Part shown: positions 1 to 8,763 of the stretch, piece by piece
Layout of the letters: each line of letters opens with the position of its first letter
Position numbering within the stretch: the first letter of the stretch is position 1
Assembly: GCA_963760735.1 (NCBI GenBank)
Contig: CAVXEB010000007.1
Span: forward strand, 496,001-560,000
Source of the DNA: CF-46 sp963760735
GTDB taxonomy: Bacteria; Chloroflexota; Limnocylindria; Limnocylindrales; CSP1-4
Length of the DNA stretch: 64,000 nt
Direction: 5' to 3'
Notes under the pieces: model-generated
What the model saw: only the letters and a program-made list of their open reading frames with translations
What the model was told of the DNA's origin: nothing
Database searches by the model: none
Program-made: the position numbers and the translations under genes

Positions 1-975
1 GGTGAACCCGCCGTAGATCACCGGTGCGCCCGGGCGGACGACCTGCGTCAGGGTGATCCCCGCCAGCGCCTCGGCGTTCTGCTCCGCGAGCGCGCCGGCG
101 AGCGTGACCGGCGCCATGGCACCCGCGAGGGTGAAGGGCGTCATGCAGATCACCTGGTTCCGCGCCGAATACTCCAGGATCCCGTGGAGCATCGGCGTGT
201 CGAGGCGGAGCGGCGATGACGAGTTGATCACGGTGAAGATCGACGGCTCTCGATCGAGGGTCGCCTCGTCCACGCCGCGGGCGATCCGGACCATCTCCAG
301 GGCGTCGAGGTTCCGCTGCCGGCCAAGGCTGTAGGCATGCAGCGCCTTGTCGGCGAGCGTCAGGACATCGTGGATCGCGTGGAGGTGGCGGATCGATGCA
401 TGGACATCGATGGGCTCGACCGCGTAGCCCGCGAAGAAGTGGACCGAGTTGAGCATCTGGAAGAGGCGGACGAGGTTCTGGTAGTCCTCGCGGTTCCCGA
501 CGCGCCGGCCGCGATCCAGGTCCGCGACGTTCGGGGCACTGCCGACGGTCCCGAACGCGGTCCAGTCGCCGCCCATCACGAGGTCGTGCGCCGGGTTCGG
601 CGCGTGGAGCGTGAACGTCGACGGGGCCGTCCGGATCCGCTCCTCGACCATCGCCGGATCGAAGCGGACACGCTGGCTGTCCGGCCGGACGTCGGCCCCG
701 GCCCCCTTCAGGAGGTTCCGGGCCTCCTCGTCGAGGAAGTCCATGCCGATCTCGGCGAGGACCCGCAGCGACGCGACGTGGATCGACTCGAGCTCGTCGG
801 CGGACACGACCTCGACAGGCCGGTAGCGGATCCGTGGCTGGGCCCACGGCCGCTGCGGCGGCAGCTCGCTCCGGGCGTGGCTCTCGCGGCCCCCTCGCCG
901 GCGGCGGGGCTCCTCCCCGCCGGTCATCTCGCTCTCGGTCATCCCGCCTCTCGCTGCTTGGGGGTCCGCCGGCAT
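1..975 (-). CDS. MttB-family (trimethylamine/betaine-type) corrinoid methyltransferase, N-terminal 325 residues, cut by window edge
   Basis: The reverse strand is open from the ATG at 975 to base 1, with no stop, for 325 codons. After a disordered Arg/Gly/Pro-rich extension of about 45 residues the protein reads as the MttB superfamily: an early helix with VLAEIGMDFLDEEAR (about 70-85), a substrate-barrel stretch with YQNLVRLFQMLNSVHFFAGY (about 163-182), and TPFTLAGAMAPVTLAGAL (about 285-302). Family members move a methyl group from a quaternary or tertiary amine to a corrinoid protein. The pyrrolysine codon of archaeal MttB lies near residue 334, just beyond the visible part, so Pyl and non-Pyl forms cannot be separated here. 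No in-frame TAG is seen. The gene starts 10 nt after the UbiB-like gene and shares its strand. Confident of family, not of substrate. Confidence 0.88.
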   Translation of the reverse strand, partial: MPADPQAARGGMTESEMTGGEEPRRRRGGRESHARSELPPQRPWAQPRIRYRPVEVVSADELESIHVASLRVLAEIGMDFLDEEARNLLKGAGADVRPDSQRVRFDPAMVEERIRTAPSTFTLHAPNPAHDLVMGGDWTAFGTVGSAPNVADLDRGRRVGNREDYQNLVRLFQMLNSVHFFAGYAVEPIDVHASIRHLHAIHDVLTLADKALHAYSLGRQRNLDALEMVRIARGVDEATLDREPSIFTVINSSSPLRLDTPMLHGILEYSARNQVICMTPFTLAGAMAPVTLAGALAEQNAEALAGITLTQVVRPGAPVIYGGFT

Positions 976-985
976 CGTAGCCGTC

Positions 986-2695
986 CTACTCGTCCTCGCG
1001 GCCGAGACCGCGGATGTAGTTGATCAGGCCGACGATCAGGAGGATGAGGAAGCCCAGCAGGCCCAGCTGGACCCACGTGTACGGCATCTCCTTGGGCAGG
1101 GTCGAGCGGGTCTCATTCGGGAAGGCCAGCACGACGTACAGCAGAGCCCCGATGACCAGGACCGAGACGCCGAGCGAGATCAGCCGTCGACGGGCGGACC
1201 GGATCCGTCGACGGAAGCCGAACAGCGAGCTGGTCGCCGCGCTGATCACCGGCTTCTGGGCCTCGAGGAACTCGAGCAGCTCCATCGCGTGCTGGAACTG
1301 GCCGCTCGTCGCGTACAGCCGGTCGAGGGACCGGCGCGGGTCGAGGAAGGCGATCGCCTGCTGGCGGCCCAGCCGGCGGGTGAACCGCCGGACGGTGGCC
1401 TGGAGGTCGTACTCGACGGCCAGCTGGAAACGGAGCGTGCCCAGCGTGACAAGCATCTTCAGGTAGCCGACGATGCTCGCCGCCATCGTCAGCTGTTGCT
1501 CGCGGACGGTCTCGAGGATGTCGACGGCGAGCTTCGAGTAGGGGTTCTCGGCCGCGTGGCTCATCGGCCCGGGCGCGCTCGACGTCGCTCGCATCCGGTC
1601 GGCGACCGTCTCGTACAGGAAGGCCTGGTGGATCCGGATCAGCCGCCAGCGGGCAATGTCCGTGTCCGTCGCCGGGCCGGGCGCGAGCCAGCGCATCAGC
1701 TCCCGGACGGCGCCTTCGACCTCGCCCCGGAAGAGAAGCCAGCTGTAGCGGATCAGCGAGCTCCGGACCGAGTCCGGCAGCTGGCCGACGATCCCGAAGT
1801 CGACGTAGCCGATCGAGTCCCCGGGCAGGACGAACAGGTTCGCGGGGTGGAGGTCGGCGTGGAAGTAGCCGAACACGTAGACCTGGTTGAGCATGTTCCA
1901 GTCGAGGTGCCGGACGATCCGGTCGAGATCGTGGCCGGCCGCGGCCAGCCCGTCGAGGAACGCCTGGTTGCCTTCCCGCCTCGCGATCATGATGTCGATC
2001 AGCGGGATGCCCTCGATCAGCTCGGTCGTCAGGACCCGAGACGTGGTGTAGTCCCGATGGACGCGGGCGATCCGCTCGTGGCGGTCGCCCTGCGCGTTCT
2101 GATAGAGGAGCACCGCCTGTCGGGCCTCGACGAGGTAGTCGAGCTCGTCGGCCGTCCAGCGCGCGAACTCGTCGATGACGGTCCGGCTGTTCGTCGTCCC
2201 GAAGACGTGGGTCAGGTCGAGCAGCCAGGTGGTGCTGTACATCAGGGCGATGTCGGCGGCGAGCGTCTCGCGGATCCCGGGACGCTGGACCTTGACCGCG
2301 ACCGCCTCGCCGCTGTGGAGCACCGCGCGATGGACCTGGCCGATCGAGGCCGCCGCGAAGGATTCCTGGGCGAAGGAGCGGAAGACGGTCTCGGGCGGGC
2401 CGCCGAGCTCCCGCGTGATGATCGCCGACACCTCGTCGTAGGAGAACGGCGCGACCTGGTTCAGGAGCTTGAACAGCTCGTCGCAGTACGCGGCAGGGAG
2501 CAGGTCGAACCGCAGCGCGAGCATCTGGCCCAACTTGATCCAGGCGCCGCCGAGTCGCTCGAAGGCGACGCGCAGCCGGACCGGCCGGCTGCGCCGATCC
2601 GAGCCCGGCAGGTGGAGAGCGGGCGCGAAGAACAGCAGGATGAAGGTGATGAGGACGTACGAGACCCGCCGGGGGTGCCGGAACAGGCTCCTCAC
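986..2695 (-). CDS. ABC1/UbiB (AarF) family atypical kinase-like protein
   Basis: This 569-residue protein starts at GTG 2695. It carries the hallmarks of the ABC1 atypical-kinase family: the KxGQ motif (WIKLGQMLALR, about 53), the Ala-rich loop replacing the P-loop (AASIGQVH, about 115), the invariant lysine in VAVKVQRPG (about 134), the catalytic HADLHPANLF (about 279) and the metal-binding DFG (about 298). Two membrane helices close the C-terminus (about 505-525 and 540-560), as in bacterial UbiB. An N-terminal hydrophobic stretch (about 13-27) may also touch the membrane. The family supports isoprenoid-quinone or other lipid biosynthesis by an ATPase activity. Its place directly before the MttB-like gene (10-nt gap) suggests co-transcription but gives no clear functional link. 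Confidence 0.9.
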   Translation of the reverse strand: MRSLFRHPRRVSYVLITFILLFFAPALHLPGSDRRSRPVRLRVAFERLGGAWIKLGQMLALRFDLLPAAYCDELFKLLNQVAPFSYDEVSAIITRELGGPPETVFRSFAQESFAAASIGQVHRAVLHSGEAVAVKVQRPGIRETLAADIALMYSTTWLLDLTHVFGTTNSRTVIDEFARWTADELDYLVEARQAVLLYQNAQGDRHERIARVHRDYTTSRVLTTELIEGIPLIDIMIARREGNQAFLDGLAAAGHDLDRIVRHLDWNMLNQVYVFGYFHADLHPANLFVLPGDSIGYVDFGIVGQLPDSVRSSLIRYSWLLFRGEVEGAVRELMRWLAPGPATDTDIARWRLIRIHQAFLYETVADRMRATSSAPGPMSHAAENPYSKLAVDILETVREQQLTMAASIVGYLKMLVTLGTLRFQLAVEYDLQATVRRFTRRLGRQQAIAFLDPRRSLDRLYATSGQFQHAMELLEFLEAQKPVISAATSSLFGFRRRIRSARRRLISLGVSVLVIGALLYVVLAFPNETRSTLPKEMPYTWVQLGLLGFLILLIVGLINYIRGLGREDE

Positions 2696-2800
2696 GTCGA
2701 ATGGTCGCGATCAGCCACGTCGGGACGCCCGGTCGGGCGCCGCCCGGACGCTTCCGGCGGGGCGGGCGCTACCGGGGATCCGTCCGTCGCGCCGCCGCGA

Positions 2801-3211
2801 TCACGAGGTCTCGTCGTCGATCGTCACCCGCCGCCGTCGGACCGGGAGGGACGTCTCCTCCTCCCACTCGCGCCCGGCCTGGACGAGGTCGGCGAACGTC
2901 CGCCGGGTCATGCGGATCATCAGGGCGATGGCGCCCTCCGCGGCCAGCTGGGTCTCGCGGGTGTAGTGAACGCCCATCCTGAGGGATTCGGCCAGTCGCG
3001 CCTCGCCCTCCTCGAATGTCTCGGCGAGACGGCGCTGCTTGATGCGGCGCGCGTAGGCGGCGCGCTCCTCGTCGGTCGGGCCCTTGAGCCACTCCTCGCG
3101 ACGGTGCCGCTCGCGAGCGGCCCAGTCGTCGATCTCGGCCTGGGTCGGCTCGAGCGAGGCTGCGTCGACGACGGCGTCGTCGTCCTTCACGCGGTCGGTC
3201 GATTGGGTCAT
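2801..3211 (-). CDS. Conserved-looking small soluble protein, unknown function
   Basis: The ORF is open further upstream, but I start it at ATG 3211 because a purine-rich GGGGGCGG lies about 6-13 nt before it and the longer version would be an Arg-rich shadow of the aldehyde dehydrogenase gene. The 136-residue product is charged and helical: an acidic N-terminus, a basic helix at about 33-62, and an amphipathic segment at about 88-112 (AEGAIALMIRMTRRTFADLV). It ends with a basic-acidic tail. There is no signal peptide or known motif. It sits between the ALDH gene (79 nt upstream) and the UbiB-like gene (105 nt downstream) on the same strand. Function unknown. Confidence 0.6.
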   Translation of the reverse strand: MTQSTDRVKDDDAVVDAASLEPTQAEIDDWAARERHRREEWLKGPTDEERAAYARRIKQRRLAETFEEGEARLAESLRMGVHYTRETQLAAEGAIALMIRMTRRTFADLVQAGREWEEETSLPVRRRRVTIDDETS

Positions 3212-3290
3212 GTCCAGCCGCCCCCTGATCTGTCCCCGTATGTCGAGGGCCGAGTGTACGCCTGCGGCGTTCTCGCCGGGCGACCGGCCG

Positions 3291-4808
3291 TCAGTCTCCG
3301 GACAGGTCGAACCAGGTCGTCTTGAGCTGGGTGTAGCCGTCGAGCGCGGCGAGGCCCTTGTCGCGCCCGAACCCGGACTGCTTGAAGCCGCCGAACGGCA
3401 CGGTGATGTCGGCCGTGTCGAACGTGTTGACCCAGACGACCCCGGCGCGGATCGCCCGGGACAGCCGGTGGGCCCGGTTGACGTCGCGCGTCCAGAGCCC
3501 CGCCGCAAGGCCGTACGGCGTGTCGTTCGCGATCCGGAGGGCGTCCGCCTCGTCCTCGAACTCGGTGACCGTCAGGACCGGGCCGAAGATCTCCTCGCGG
3601 GCGACGCGCCAGCCGTTGTCGACGCCGTCGAGGATCGTCGGTGCGACGTAGAAGCCGCCAGTCTCCTCGCGGACGCGCTCGCCGCCGGCGACGAGCCGGG
3701 CGCCTTCTTCCTGGCCCAGCCGGACGTAGCCGAGGACCTTGTCGAGCTGGCGGTCGTCGACGAGCGACCCGAGGCGCGTCGCGGGGTCGAGCGGCTCCGC
3801 CGGCGCGAGCTCGCGACCCATCACCGCGATCCGCTCGACGAGCTCCTCGCGGACGCTGCGATGGACGATCAGCCGCGACCCGGCGTTGCAGGTCTGGCCG
3901 GCGTTGTAGAAGATCCCCGACGCGATCGTCGAGGCCGCGACCCCCACGTCGCGGACGTCGGCCAGGACGATCTGGGGACTCTTGCCACCGAGCTCGAGGG
4001 AGATCGCCTTCACGTCCGTCTCGCCGATCGCCCGGAGGAGCGTCTTGCCGACCTCGTTCGAGCCGGTGAAGGCGATCTTGTCGACGCCCGGGTGGCGGGC
4101 CAGGGCAGCGCCGACGACGGACCCGGGCCCCGGCACGACGTTCAGGACGCCGTCGGGCAGACCGGCCTCGACCGCGAGCTCCGCGAGGCGGAGGGCGGTG
4201 AGCGGCGACTGCGACGCCGGCTTCAGGACGACCGAGTTGCCCGTCGCCAGCGCCGCCCCGATCTTCCACGCGGTGATGATCAGCGGGTAGTTCCACGGAA
4301 CGATCGCCGCCACGACGCCGATGGGCTCGCGAGTCACGAGGCTGAGCGTCCCCGGTCCCGTCGGCCCGACCTCGCCGTAGACCTTGTCGATCGTCTCGGC
4401 GTACCACTGGATCGTCTTCGCGGCCGAAGGCACGTCGACCGCGAGCGTGTCGCGGATCGGCTTCCCGACGTCGAGCGACTCGAGGAGGGCCAGCTCGTCG
4501 CGGGCGCCCCGGATCCGCTCGGCAACCGCCAGGAGGATCCGCTTCCGATCGGCCGGCGACCGATCGGCCCAGCGGCGGTCGTCGAAGGATCGCCGGGCCG
4601 CGGCGACGGCGCGGTCCACGTCCTCCGCCCCACCCTCCGCCACGCGGGCGATCGTCGACCCGTCGCGTCCCGCGATGTCGTCGAAGGTTCGACCGGATGC
4701 CGCGGGGACGAACCGGCCGTCGATGAACGGTTCCGTCCGCGGGGTCACGGCAGCCGCGCGGGCCAGCCACTCGTCGAGGGTCGCCCGCGGCTCGCGCGTC
4801 GTGGTCAT
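3291..4808 (-). CDS. NAD(P)-dependent aldehyde dehydrogenase (betaine-aldehyde type)
   Basis: At 505 residues this is a full-length ALDH superfamily enzyme. Visible motifs, in order, are the NAD-pocket VPWNYPL and VVLKPASQSP (about 172-202), the Rossmann FTGSNEVGK (about 249), the general-base glutamate in LELGGKSP (about 273), the catalytic cysteine in NAGQTCNAG (about 306) and EEIFGPVLTV (about 405). Such enzymes oxidise betaine aldehyde, aminoaldehydes or related aldehydes to acids. The start ATG (4808) overlaps the stop of the enolase-superfamily gene as ATGA, so the two are translationally coupled. With the divergent betaine importer and the MttB-like gene next door, a role in quaternary-amine catabolism is plausible. 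The exact substrate is not visible. Confidence 0.93.
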   Translation of the reverse strand: MTTTREPRATLDEWLARAAAVTPRTEPFIDGRFVPAASGRTFDDIAGRDGSTIARVAEGGAEDVDRAVAAARRSFDDRRWADRSPADRKRILLAVAERIRGARDELALLESLDVGKPIRDTLAVDVPSAAKTIQWYAETIDKVYGEVGPTGPGTLSLVTREPIGVVAAIVPWNYPLIITAWKIGAALATGNSVVLKPASQSPLTALRLAELAVEAGLPDGVLNVVPGPGSVVGAALARHPGVDKIAFTGSNEVGKTLLRAIGETDVKAISLELGGKSPQIVLADVRDVGVAASTIASGIFYNAGQTCNAGSRLIVHRSVREELVERIAVMGRELAPAEPLDPATRLGSLVDDRQLDKVLGYVRLGQEEGARLVAGGERVREETGGFYVAPTILDGVDNGWRVAREEIFGPVLTVTEFEDEADALRIANDTPYGLAAGLWTRDVNRAHRLSRAIRAGVVWVNTFDTADITVPFGGFKQSGFGRDKGLAALDGYTQLKTTWFDLSGD

Positions 4809-5914
4809 GCCGCGTAGCGCCGGATCGCGACGTCATCGAGGACGATGCCGAGCCCGGGCAGCGGCGGGACGCGGAGGACGCCGTCGGGCCCGGGCCGGAT
4901 CGGCTCGGCGAGCATCGCGTCGCGCCGCTCCGGCGTCCAGCCGGGCGGGTCGTACGGGAACTCGAGCCACGGCCCGCCGCCGACGCCGGCGGCGACGTGG
5001 AGGTTCGCCAGGAGGCCGATCCCGTTCGTCCACGTGTGAGGCGTGAACCAGCGATTGCGGGCGAGCGCGACCTCGGCGATCGTCCGCGTCCGGAGCATGC
5101 CGGCGGCGAGAACGACGTCGGGCTGGTAGACATCGAACGCGTCGGCGTCGAGGGCGGCGAGGCCCTCGGCGAACGTCCGCGTCATCTCGCCGCCCGCGAT
5201 CCGGACCCCGAGTCCCAGCGACCGGAGCGCGGCGAGGCCGCGGAGATCCGTCCCGGCCAGCGGCTCCTCCAGCCAGACGACGTCGAGCTCGGCCAGCTGG
5301 GCCGCGATCCGCCGGGCCGCGTCGACGTCGAGCGAGGGCGACACGTCGCCGGCCATCCGCCAGCCCTGGTTGAGGTCGACCATGATCGCCATCGTGTCCT
5401 CGACGGCATGACGCGTGGCGGTGACGGCCGCCAACCCTTCGTCGAGCCGGCGCGGATCGACCCGGATCTTCAGCGCCGTGAAGCCCTCCTCGCGCAGGCG
5501 CACCGCGGACTCGGCGCGCGCCGCGGGCGGCAACAGCATCCCGCACGAGGCGTAGGCGGGAATCCCGTCCGACGCACCGCCGAACAGCGTCGCGACCGGC
5601 AGCCCGGCGACCTGCCCGGTCAGGTCCCACAGGGCGACCTCGAGGGGCCAGTATCGGCCGGCGTGGAAGTCGATCGTCTCGAGCGCTCGAACGTGGCGGG
5701 CGATCGCCAGCGGGTCCTGGCCGATGAACAGGTGCTCGAAGGCATCGAAGCCGTCCATCGTGTCGCCCGAGCCGATGCCGACGACCCCCTCGTCGGTCTC
5801 GACGCGGACGATCGACACCGGGAACCGGGTCCGCGGCACGGGATCCCACGCCGCCGGAAAGGGCGGATCGAGCGGAACGACGAGACGATCGACGCGGATC
5901 GCGGTGATGCGCAT
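4805..5914 (-). CDS. Mandelate racemase/muconate lactonizing (enolase superfamily) protein
   Basis: The reading frame is open far upstream, but the enolase-superfamily fold begins at ATG 5914 (MRITAIRVDRLVVPL), giving 369 residues, the usual length. The capping domain is about 1-125 and the barrel follows. Metal ligands are visible as Asp in MVDLNQGW, Glu in VVWLEEPL and Glu in IAGGEM. The His-Asp dyad of the mandelate-racemase subgroup is seen in YQPDVV and TPHTWTNG. The usual K-x-K on barrel strand 2 reads K-I-R (ALKIRVDPRR), so the second base is Arg. A GATACT box lies 8 nt before the ATG, suggesting a leaderless start. The gene overlaps the ALDH gene by 4 nt and is divergent from the OpuC operon (96 bp apart). 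Probable dehydratase or epimerase; substrate unknown. Confidence 0.88.
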   Translation of the reverse strand: MRITAIRVDRLVVPLDPPFPAAWDPVPRTRFPVSIVRVETDEGVVGIGSGDTMDGFDAFEHLFIGQDPLAIARHVRALETIDFHAGRYWPLEVALWDLTGQVAGLPVATLFGGASDGIPAYASCGMLLPPAARAESAVRLREEGFTALKIRVDPRRLDEGLAAVTATRHAVEDTMAIMVDLNQGWRMAGDVSPSLDVDAARRIAAQLAELDVVWLEEPLAGTDLRGLAALRSLGLGVRIAGGEMTRTFAEGLAALDADAFDVYQPDVVLAAGMLRTRTIAEVALARNRWFTPHTWTNGIGLLANLHVAAGVGGGPWLEFPYDPPGWTPERRDAMLAEPIRPGPDGVLRVPPLPGLGIVLDDVAIRRYAA

Positions 5915-6010
5915 GTGTGGCCAGTATCGCCGACCGTCGTGTGGATCGGTTACTGTCGGGTGGCATCGTCCATCGGCAGGAGCCAGCCCGGGAGGAGGGT
6001 CGCTGGTCCG

Positions 6011-7267
6011 ATGACCATTACCCAGCACCAGGCCGCGGTCGTCGAGTTCGACCACGTGACCAAGCACTACGACGCGCCGACCGGCAAGGCCCGGGAGCGT
6101 CCGACGCCGGGCGCGGTCAACGACCTCTCGATGCACGTTCCCGCCGGCAAGATCTGCGTCCTCGTTGGCCCGTCCGGCTGCGGCAAGACGACCTCCTTGA
6201 AGATGGTCAACCGGCTGATCGAGCCGACGTCCGGCCGGATCGTCATCGACGGCGTCGATGCAGGGACGCGCGAGCTGACGGACCTCCGGCGCAGCATCGG
6301 CTACGTGATCCAGCAGGTCGGCCTGTTCCCGCACCAGACGATCGGCGAGAACGTCGCGACCGTGCCGCGCCTCCTCGGCTGGACGAAGGAGCGGCAGCGC
6401 TCGCGGGCCGAGGAGCTGCTCGGCCTGGTCGGGCTGGATCCGGCGAAGTACCGCGACCGCTTTCCCAGCCAGTTGTCGGGCGGCGAGCGGCAGCGGGTGG
6501 GGGTGGCACGGGCGCTCGCGGCGGACCCGCCGATCATGCTGATGGACGAGCCGTTCGGCGCGGTCGACCCGATCGTCCGCGACCGGCTCCAGAACGAGTT
6601 CCTCCGGCTCCAGGAGACGATCGCCAAGACGATCCTGTTCGTGACCCACGACATCGACGAGGCGATCAAGATGGGCGACCTCGTCGCCGTCTTCCAGACC
6701 GGCGGCATCCTCGCCCAGTTCGGCGCGCCGCTGGACATCCTCTCGAAGCCGGCGTCGGCGTTCGTCGCCCGGTTCGTGGGCCAGGACCGCGGCCTGAAGC
6801 GGCTCTCGCTCCTGCGGGTCTCCGACATCGAGCTGCGCCCGGCGTCGACCGTCGCGGTCGGGGAGACCGCGGCGGAGGGTCGCCGGCTGGCGGCGGCCGA
6901 CCCGCAGCGGTACGTCCTCGTGGTCGACGAGGCGCGGCGGCCCCTGGGCTGGATCGGCCATGACGAGCTGCCGGCCGAGGGCACGATCACCGCCGAGATG
7001 GCGAACCCGGTGTCGCCGACCGTCAACCGTCGGACGACGCTCAAGGACGCCCTGTCGATGATGCTCGACGCCGACGTCCAGACGGGGGTCGTGGTCGACC
7101 GGACGGGGGCCGTCCAGGGGCTCCTCACCGTCGGTGCCATCGCGACCAAGATGCAGGAAGGCGAGCATGCCCCGGTCTTCGATCAAGATGCCGGTGCCAC
7201 GGGCGACGCCGTGTCCGAAGCGGCTCCCGCCGACGAGGAGCCGGACCCGATCGAGGCGAGCGGCTAG
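6011..7267 (+). CDS. opuCA: Quaternary-amine (glycine betaine/choline) ABC importer, ATP-binding subunit with CBS domains
   Basis: I chose ATG 6011, where a GGGAGGAGG Shine-Dalgarno lies about 12 nt upstream, over the much longer open frame. The 418-residue protein has Walker A GPSGCGKTT (about 54), the Q-loop, signature LSGGERQRV (about 155), Walker B IMLMDEPFG (about 175) and the switch His in FVTHDIDEA (about 213). Two CBS repeats follow (about 280-400), which in OpuA/OpuC-type ATPases sense ionic strength. An acidic tail ends it. It energises the two permeases encoded just downstream (gaps of 3 and 0 nt) for uptake of betaine-like osmoprotectants. Confidence 0.93.
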   Translation: MTITQHQAAVVEFDHVTKHYDAPTGKARERPTPGAVNDLSMHVPAGKICVLVGPSGCGKTTSLKMVNRLIEPTSGRIVIDGVDAGTRELTDLRRSIGYVIQQVGLFPHQTIGENVATVPRLLGWTKERQRSRAEELLGLVGLDPAKYRDRFPSQLSGGERQRVGVARALAADPPIMLMDEPFGAVDPIVRDRLQNEFLRLQETIAKTILFVTHDIDEAIKMGDLVAVFQTGGILAQFGAPLDILSKPASAFVARFVGQDRGLKRLSLLRVSDIELRPASTVAVGETAAEGRRLAAADPQRYVLVVDEARRPLGWIGHDELPAEGTITAEMANPVSPTVNRRTTLKDALSMMLDADVQTGVVVDRTGAVQGLLTVGAIATKMQEGEHAPVFDQDAGATGDAVSEAAPADEEPDPIEASG

Positions 7268-7270
7268 GGC

Positions 7271-7933
7271 ATGGACGTCTCGGTCGACTGGGGGTGGGTG
7301 ACCTCCCACCTCGACGCGATGGGCGAACGCTTCGGCCAGCATCTTCAGCTCGTGGCGATCGCGGTCGGCTTCGGCTTCGTCATCGCCCTCGGGCTGGCGA
7401 TCTGGGCGTATCGGAAGCCAGGCATCTATCCGCCGATCACCGCCATCACGGGCCTCCTTTACACGATCCCGAGCCTCGCGGCATTCGCCCTCCTCCGACC
7501 GATCACCGGGTTGAGCCTCGCGACGGCGGTGATCCCGCTGATCACCTATACGCTCCTCATCCTCGTCCGCGCGAACGTGTCGGGGTTCCAGTCGGTGCCG
7601 GCCGACGTCATCGAGGCCGCCGAGGGCATGGGCTACACCCGTCGCCAGCGGCTCGTCCGCGTCGAGCTGCCACTGGCGGTGCCGATGATCATGTCCGGGG
7701 TCCGGCTGGCGGTCGTCACGACGATCGGCCTGGCGACGGTCGCATCGATCCTCGGCGAGAGCTTCGGCGGATTCGGGTTCTTCATCACCGAAGGCCTGAA
7801 CCGGTTCTTCCTGACGGAGATCTACGTCGGCGCCGTCCTGTCGATCGCCTTTGCCTTCGCCGCCGACTTCCTGCTCGTTCGGGTCGAACGCTGGATGACG
7901 CCGTGGGCGCGGACGCGGGCCGGAGCGCGCTGA
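7271..7933 (+). CDS. opuCB: Osmoprotectant ABC importer, permease subunit 1
   Basis: This 220-residue integral membrane protein begins 3 nt after the ATPase stop. It has about five or six hydrophobic helices (around 20-42, 53-75, 78-98, 135-160, 178-205) and the EAA-type coupling loop (VIEAAEGMGYTRRQRLVRVELP, about 114-135, with the conserved EAA and G), which docks on the ATPase. The length matches OpuCB/OpuBB permeases, which lack a fused binding domain. It forms the translocation pore together with the next gene product. The symbol rests on operon structure and family style, not on a proven substrate. Confidence 0.9.
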   Translation: MDVSVDWGWVTSHLDAMGERFGQHLQLVAIAVGFGFVIALGLAIWAYRKPGIYPPITAITGLLYTIPSLAAFALLRPITGLSLATAVIPLITYTLLILVRANVSGFQSVPADVIEAAEGMGYTRRQRLVRVELPLAVPMIMSGVRLAVVTTIGLATVASILGESFGGFGFFITEGLNRFFLTEIYVGAVLSIAFAFAADFLLVRVERWMTPWARTRAGAR

Positions 7934-8671
7934 ATGGGCGACATCGTTGGCTGGTTCCTGGATCCGGCCAACTGGACGGGGACCGGCAGCATCCCGCAGC
8001 GGATCTTCGAGCACCTTGCCCTGTGCGCCGCGGCCATCGTCACCGCGACCGTCATCGGGCTCCCGATCGGGCTCTACATCGGGCATACCCGCCGCTTCGC
8101 CGGTGCCGCGATCAACGTCGCCAACATCGGTCGCGCGCTGCCGTCCTACGCGCTCGTGGTGATGATCCTGCCCTTCTCGCTGACCCTCAGCCCGGAATAC
8201 GGGCTGGATCCCATCCCGACATACGTCGCGATGACCCTCCTGGCCATTCCGCCGATCCTGATCGGCGCCTACGCAGGGCTCCGGAACGTCGACGCGGACC
8301 TCATGGAGGCGGGCCGCGGGATGGGCCTGCGCGAGCGACAGATCCTGACGGGACTCGAGCTGCCACTTGCCTCGAGCGTCATCGTCGGCGGCTTCCGGAC
8401 GGCGACGCTCCAGGTCATCGCGACGGCGACCATCGGGGCGATCGTCGCAGGCGGCGGGCTCGGCCGCTACATCGTGGACGGGATCCACAACCAGGACTAC
8501 ACCACCGTCGTTGGAGGCGTGATCCTCGTCGCGACGGTCGCGATCGGCGCGGATCTGGTGCTCGCCTTCGTCCAGCGCCGGGTAACGCCGCGGGGGATCC
8601 AGGTCAGGACCGACGGGACTGGCGAGGTGCTCGACGTCGGACCTCCGATCCCGTCGCCGAGCACGACGTGA
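7934..8671 (+). CDS. opuCD: Osmoprotectant ABC importer, permease subunit 2
   Basis: The ATG follows the preceding TGA directly (TGAATG), so the two permeases are translated in tandem. The 245-residue protein has about five or six membrane helices and an EAA-like loop with LMEAGRGMGLRERQI (about 119-133). Having two separate permease genes plus a separate binding lipoprotein is the OpuC arrangement rather than the ProVWX or fused OpuA one. The cytoplasmic tail after the last helix (about 210-245) is polar and Thr/Pro-rich. Confidence 0.9.
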   Translation: MGDIVGWFLDPANWTGTGSIPQRIFEHLALCAAAIVTATVIGLPIGLYIGHTRRFAGAAINVANIGRALPSYALVVMILPFSLTLSPEYGLDPIPTYVAMTLLAIPPILIGAYAGLRNVDADLMEAGRGMGLRERQILTGLELPLASSVIVGGFRTATLQVIATATIGAIVAGGGLGRYIVDGIHNQDYTTVVGGVILVATVAIGADLVLAFVQRRVTPRGIQVRTDGTGEVLDVGPPIPSPSTT

Positions 8672-8763
8672 CCGGTCGTACCTGACGGCTTTCGACTCGA
8701 GCCCCTGTTACCCTAGCCGCTCCCCGTCTGCCAGGGGCGGGGTCGAACGAAGGAGGAGAACCC

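Noticed and set aside
1289..3325. A 678-codon plus-strand open frame across the UbiB-like gene
   Set aside because: It is an antisense shadow with Arg/Asp/Val/Gly-biased composition and no family motifs, typical of GC-rich DNA. The minus strand holds recognisable genes.
5915..8488. Upstream extension of the enolase-superfamily open frame (would give 1227 residues)
   Set aside because: The extension is antisense to the OpuC genes and has no domain; the fold starts at ATG 5914.
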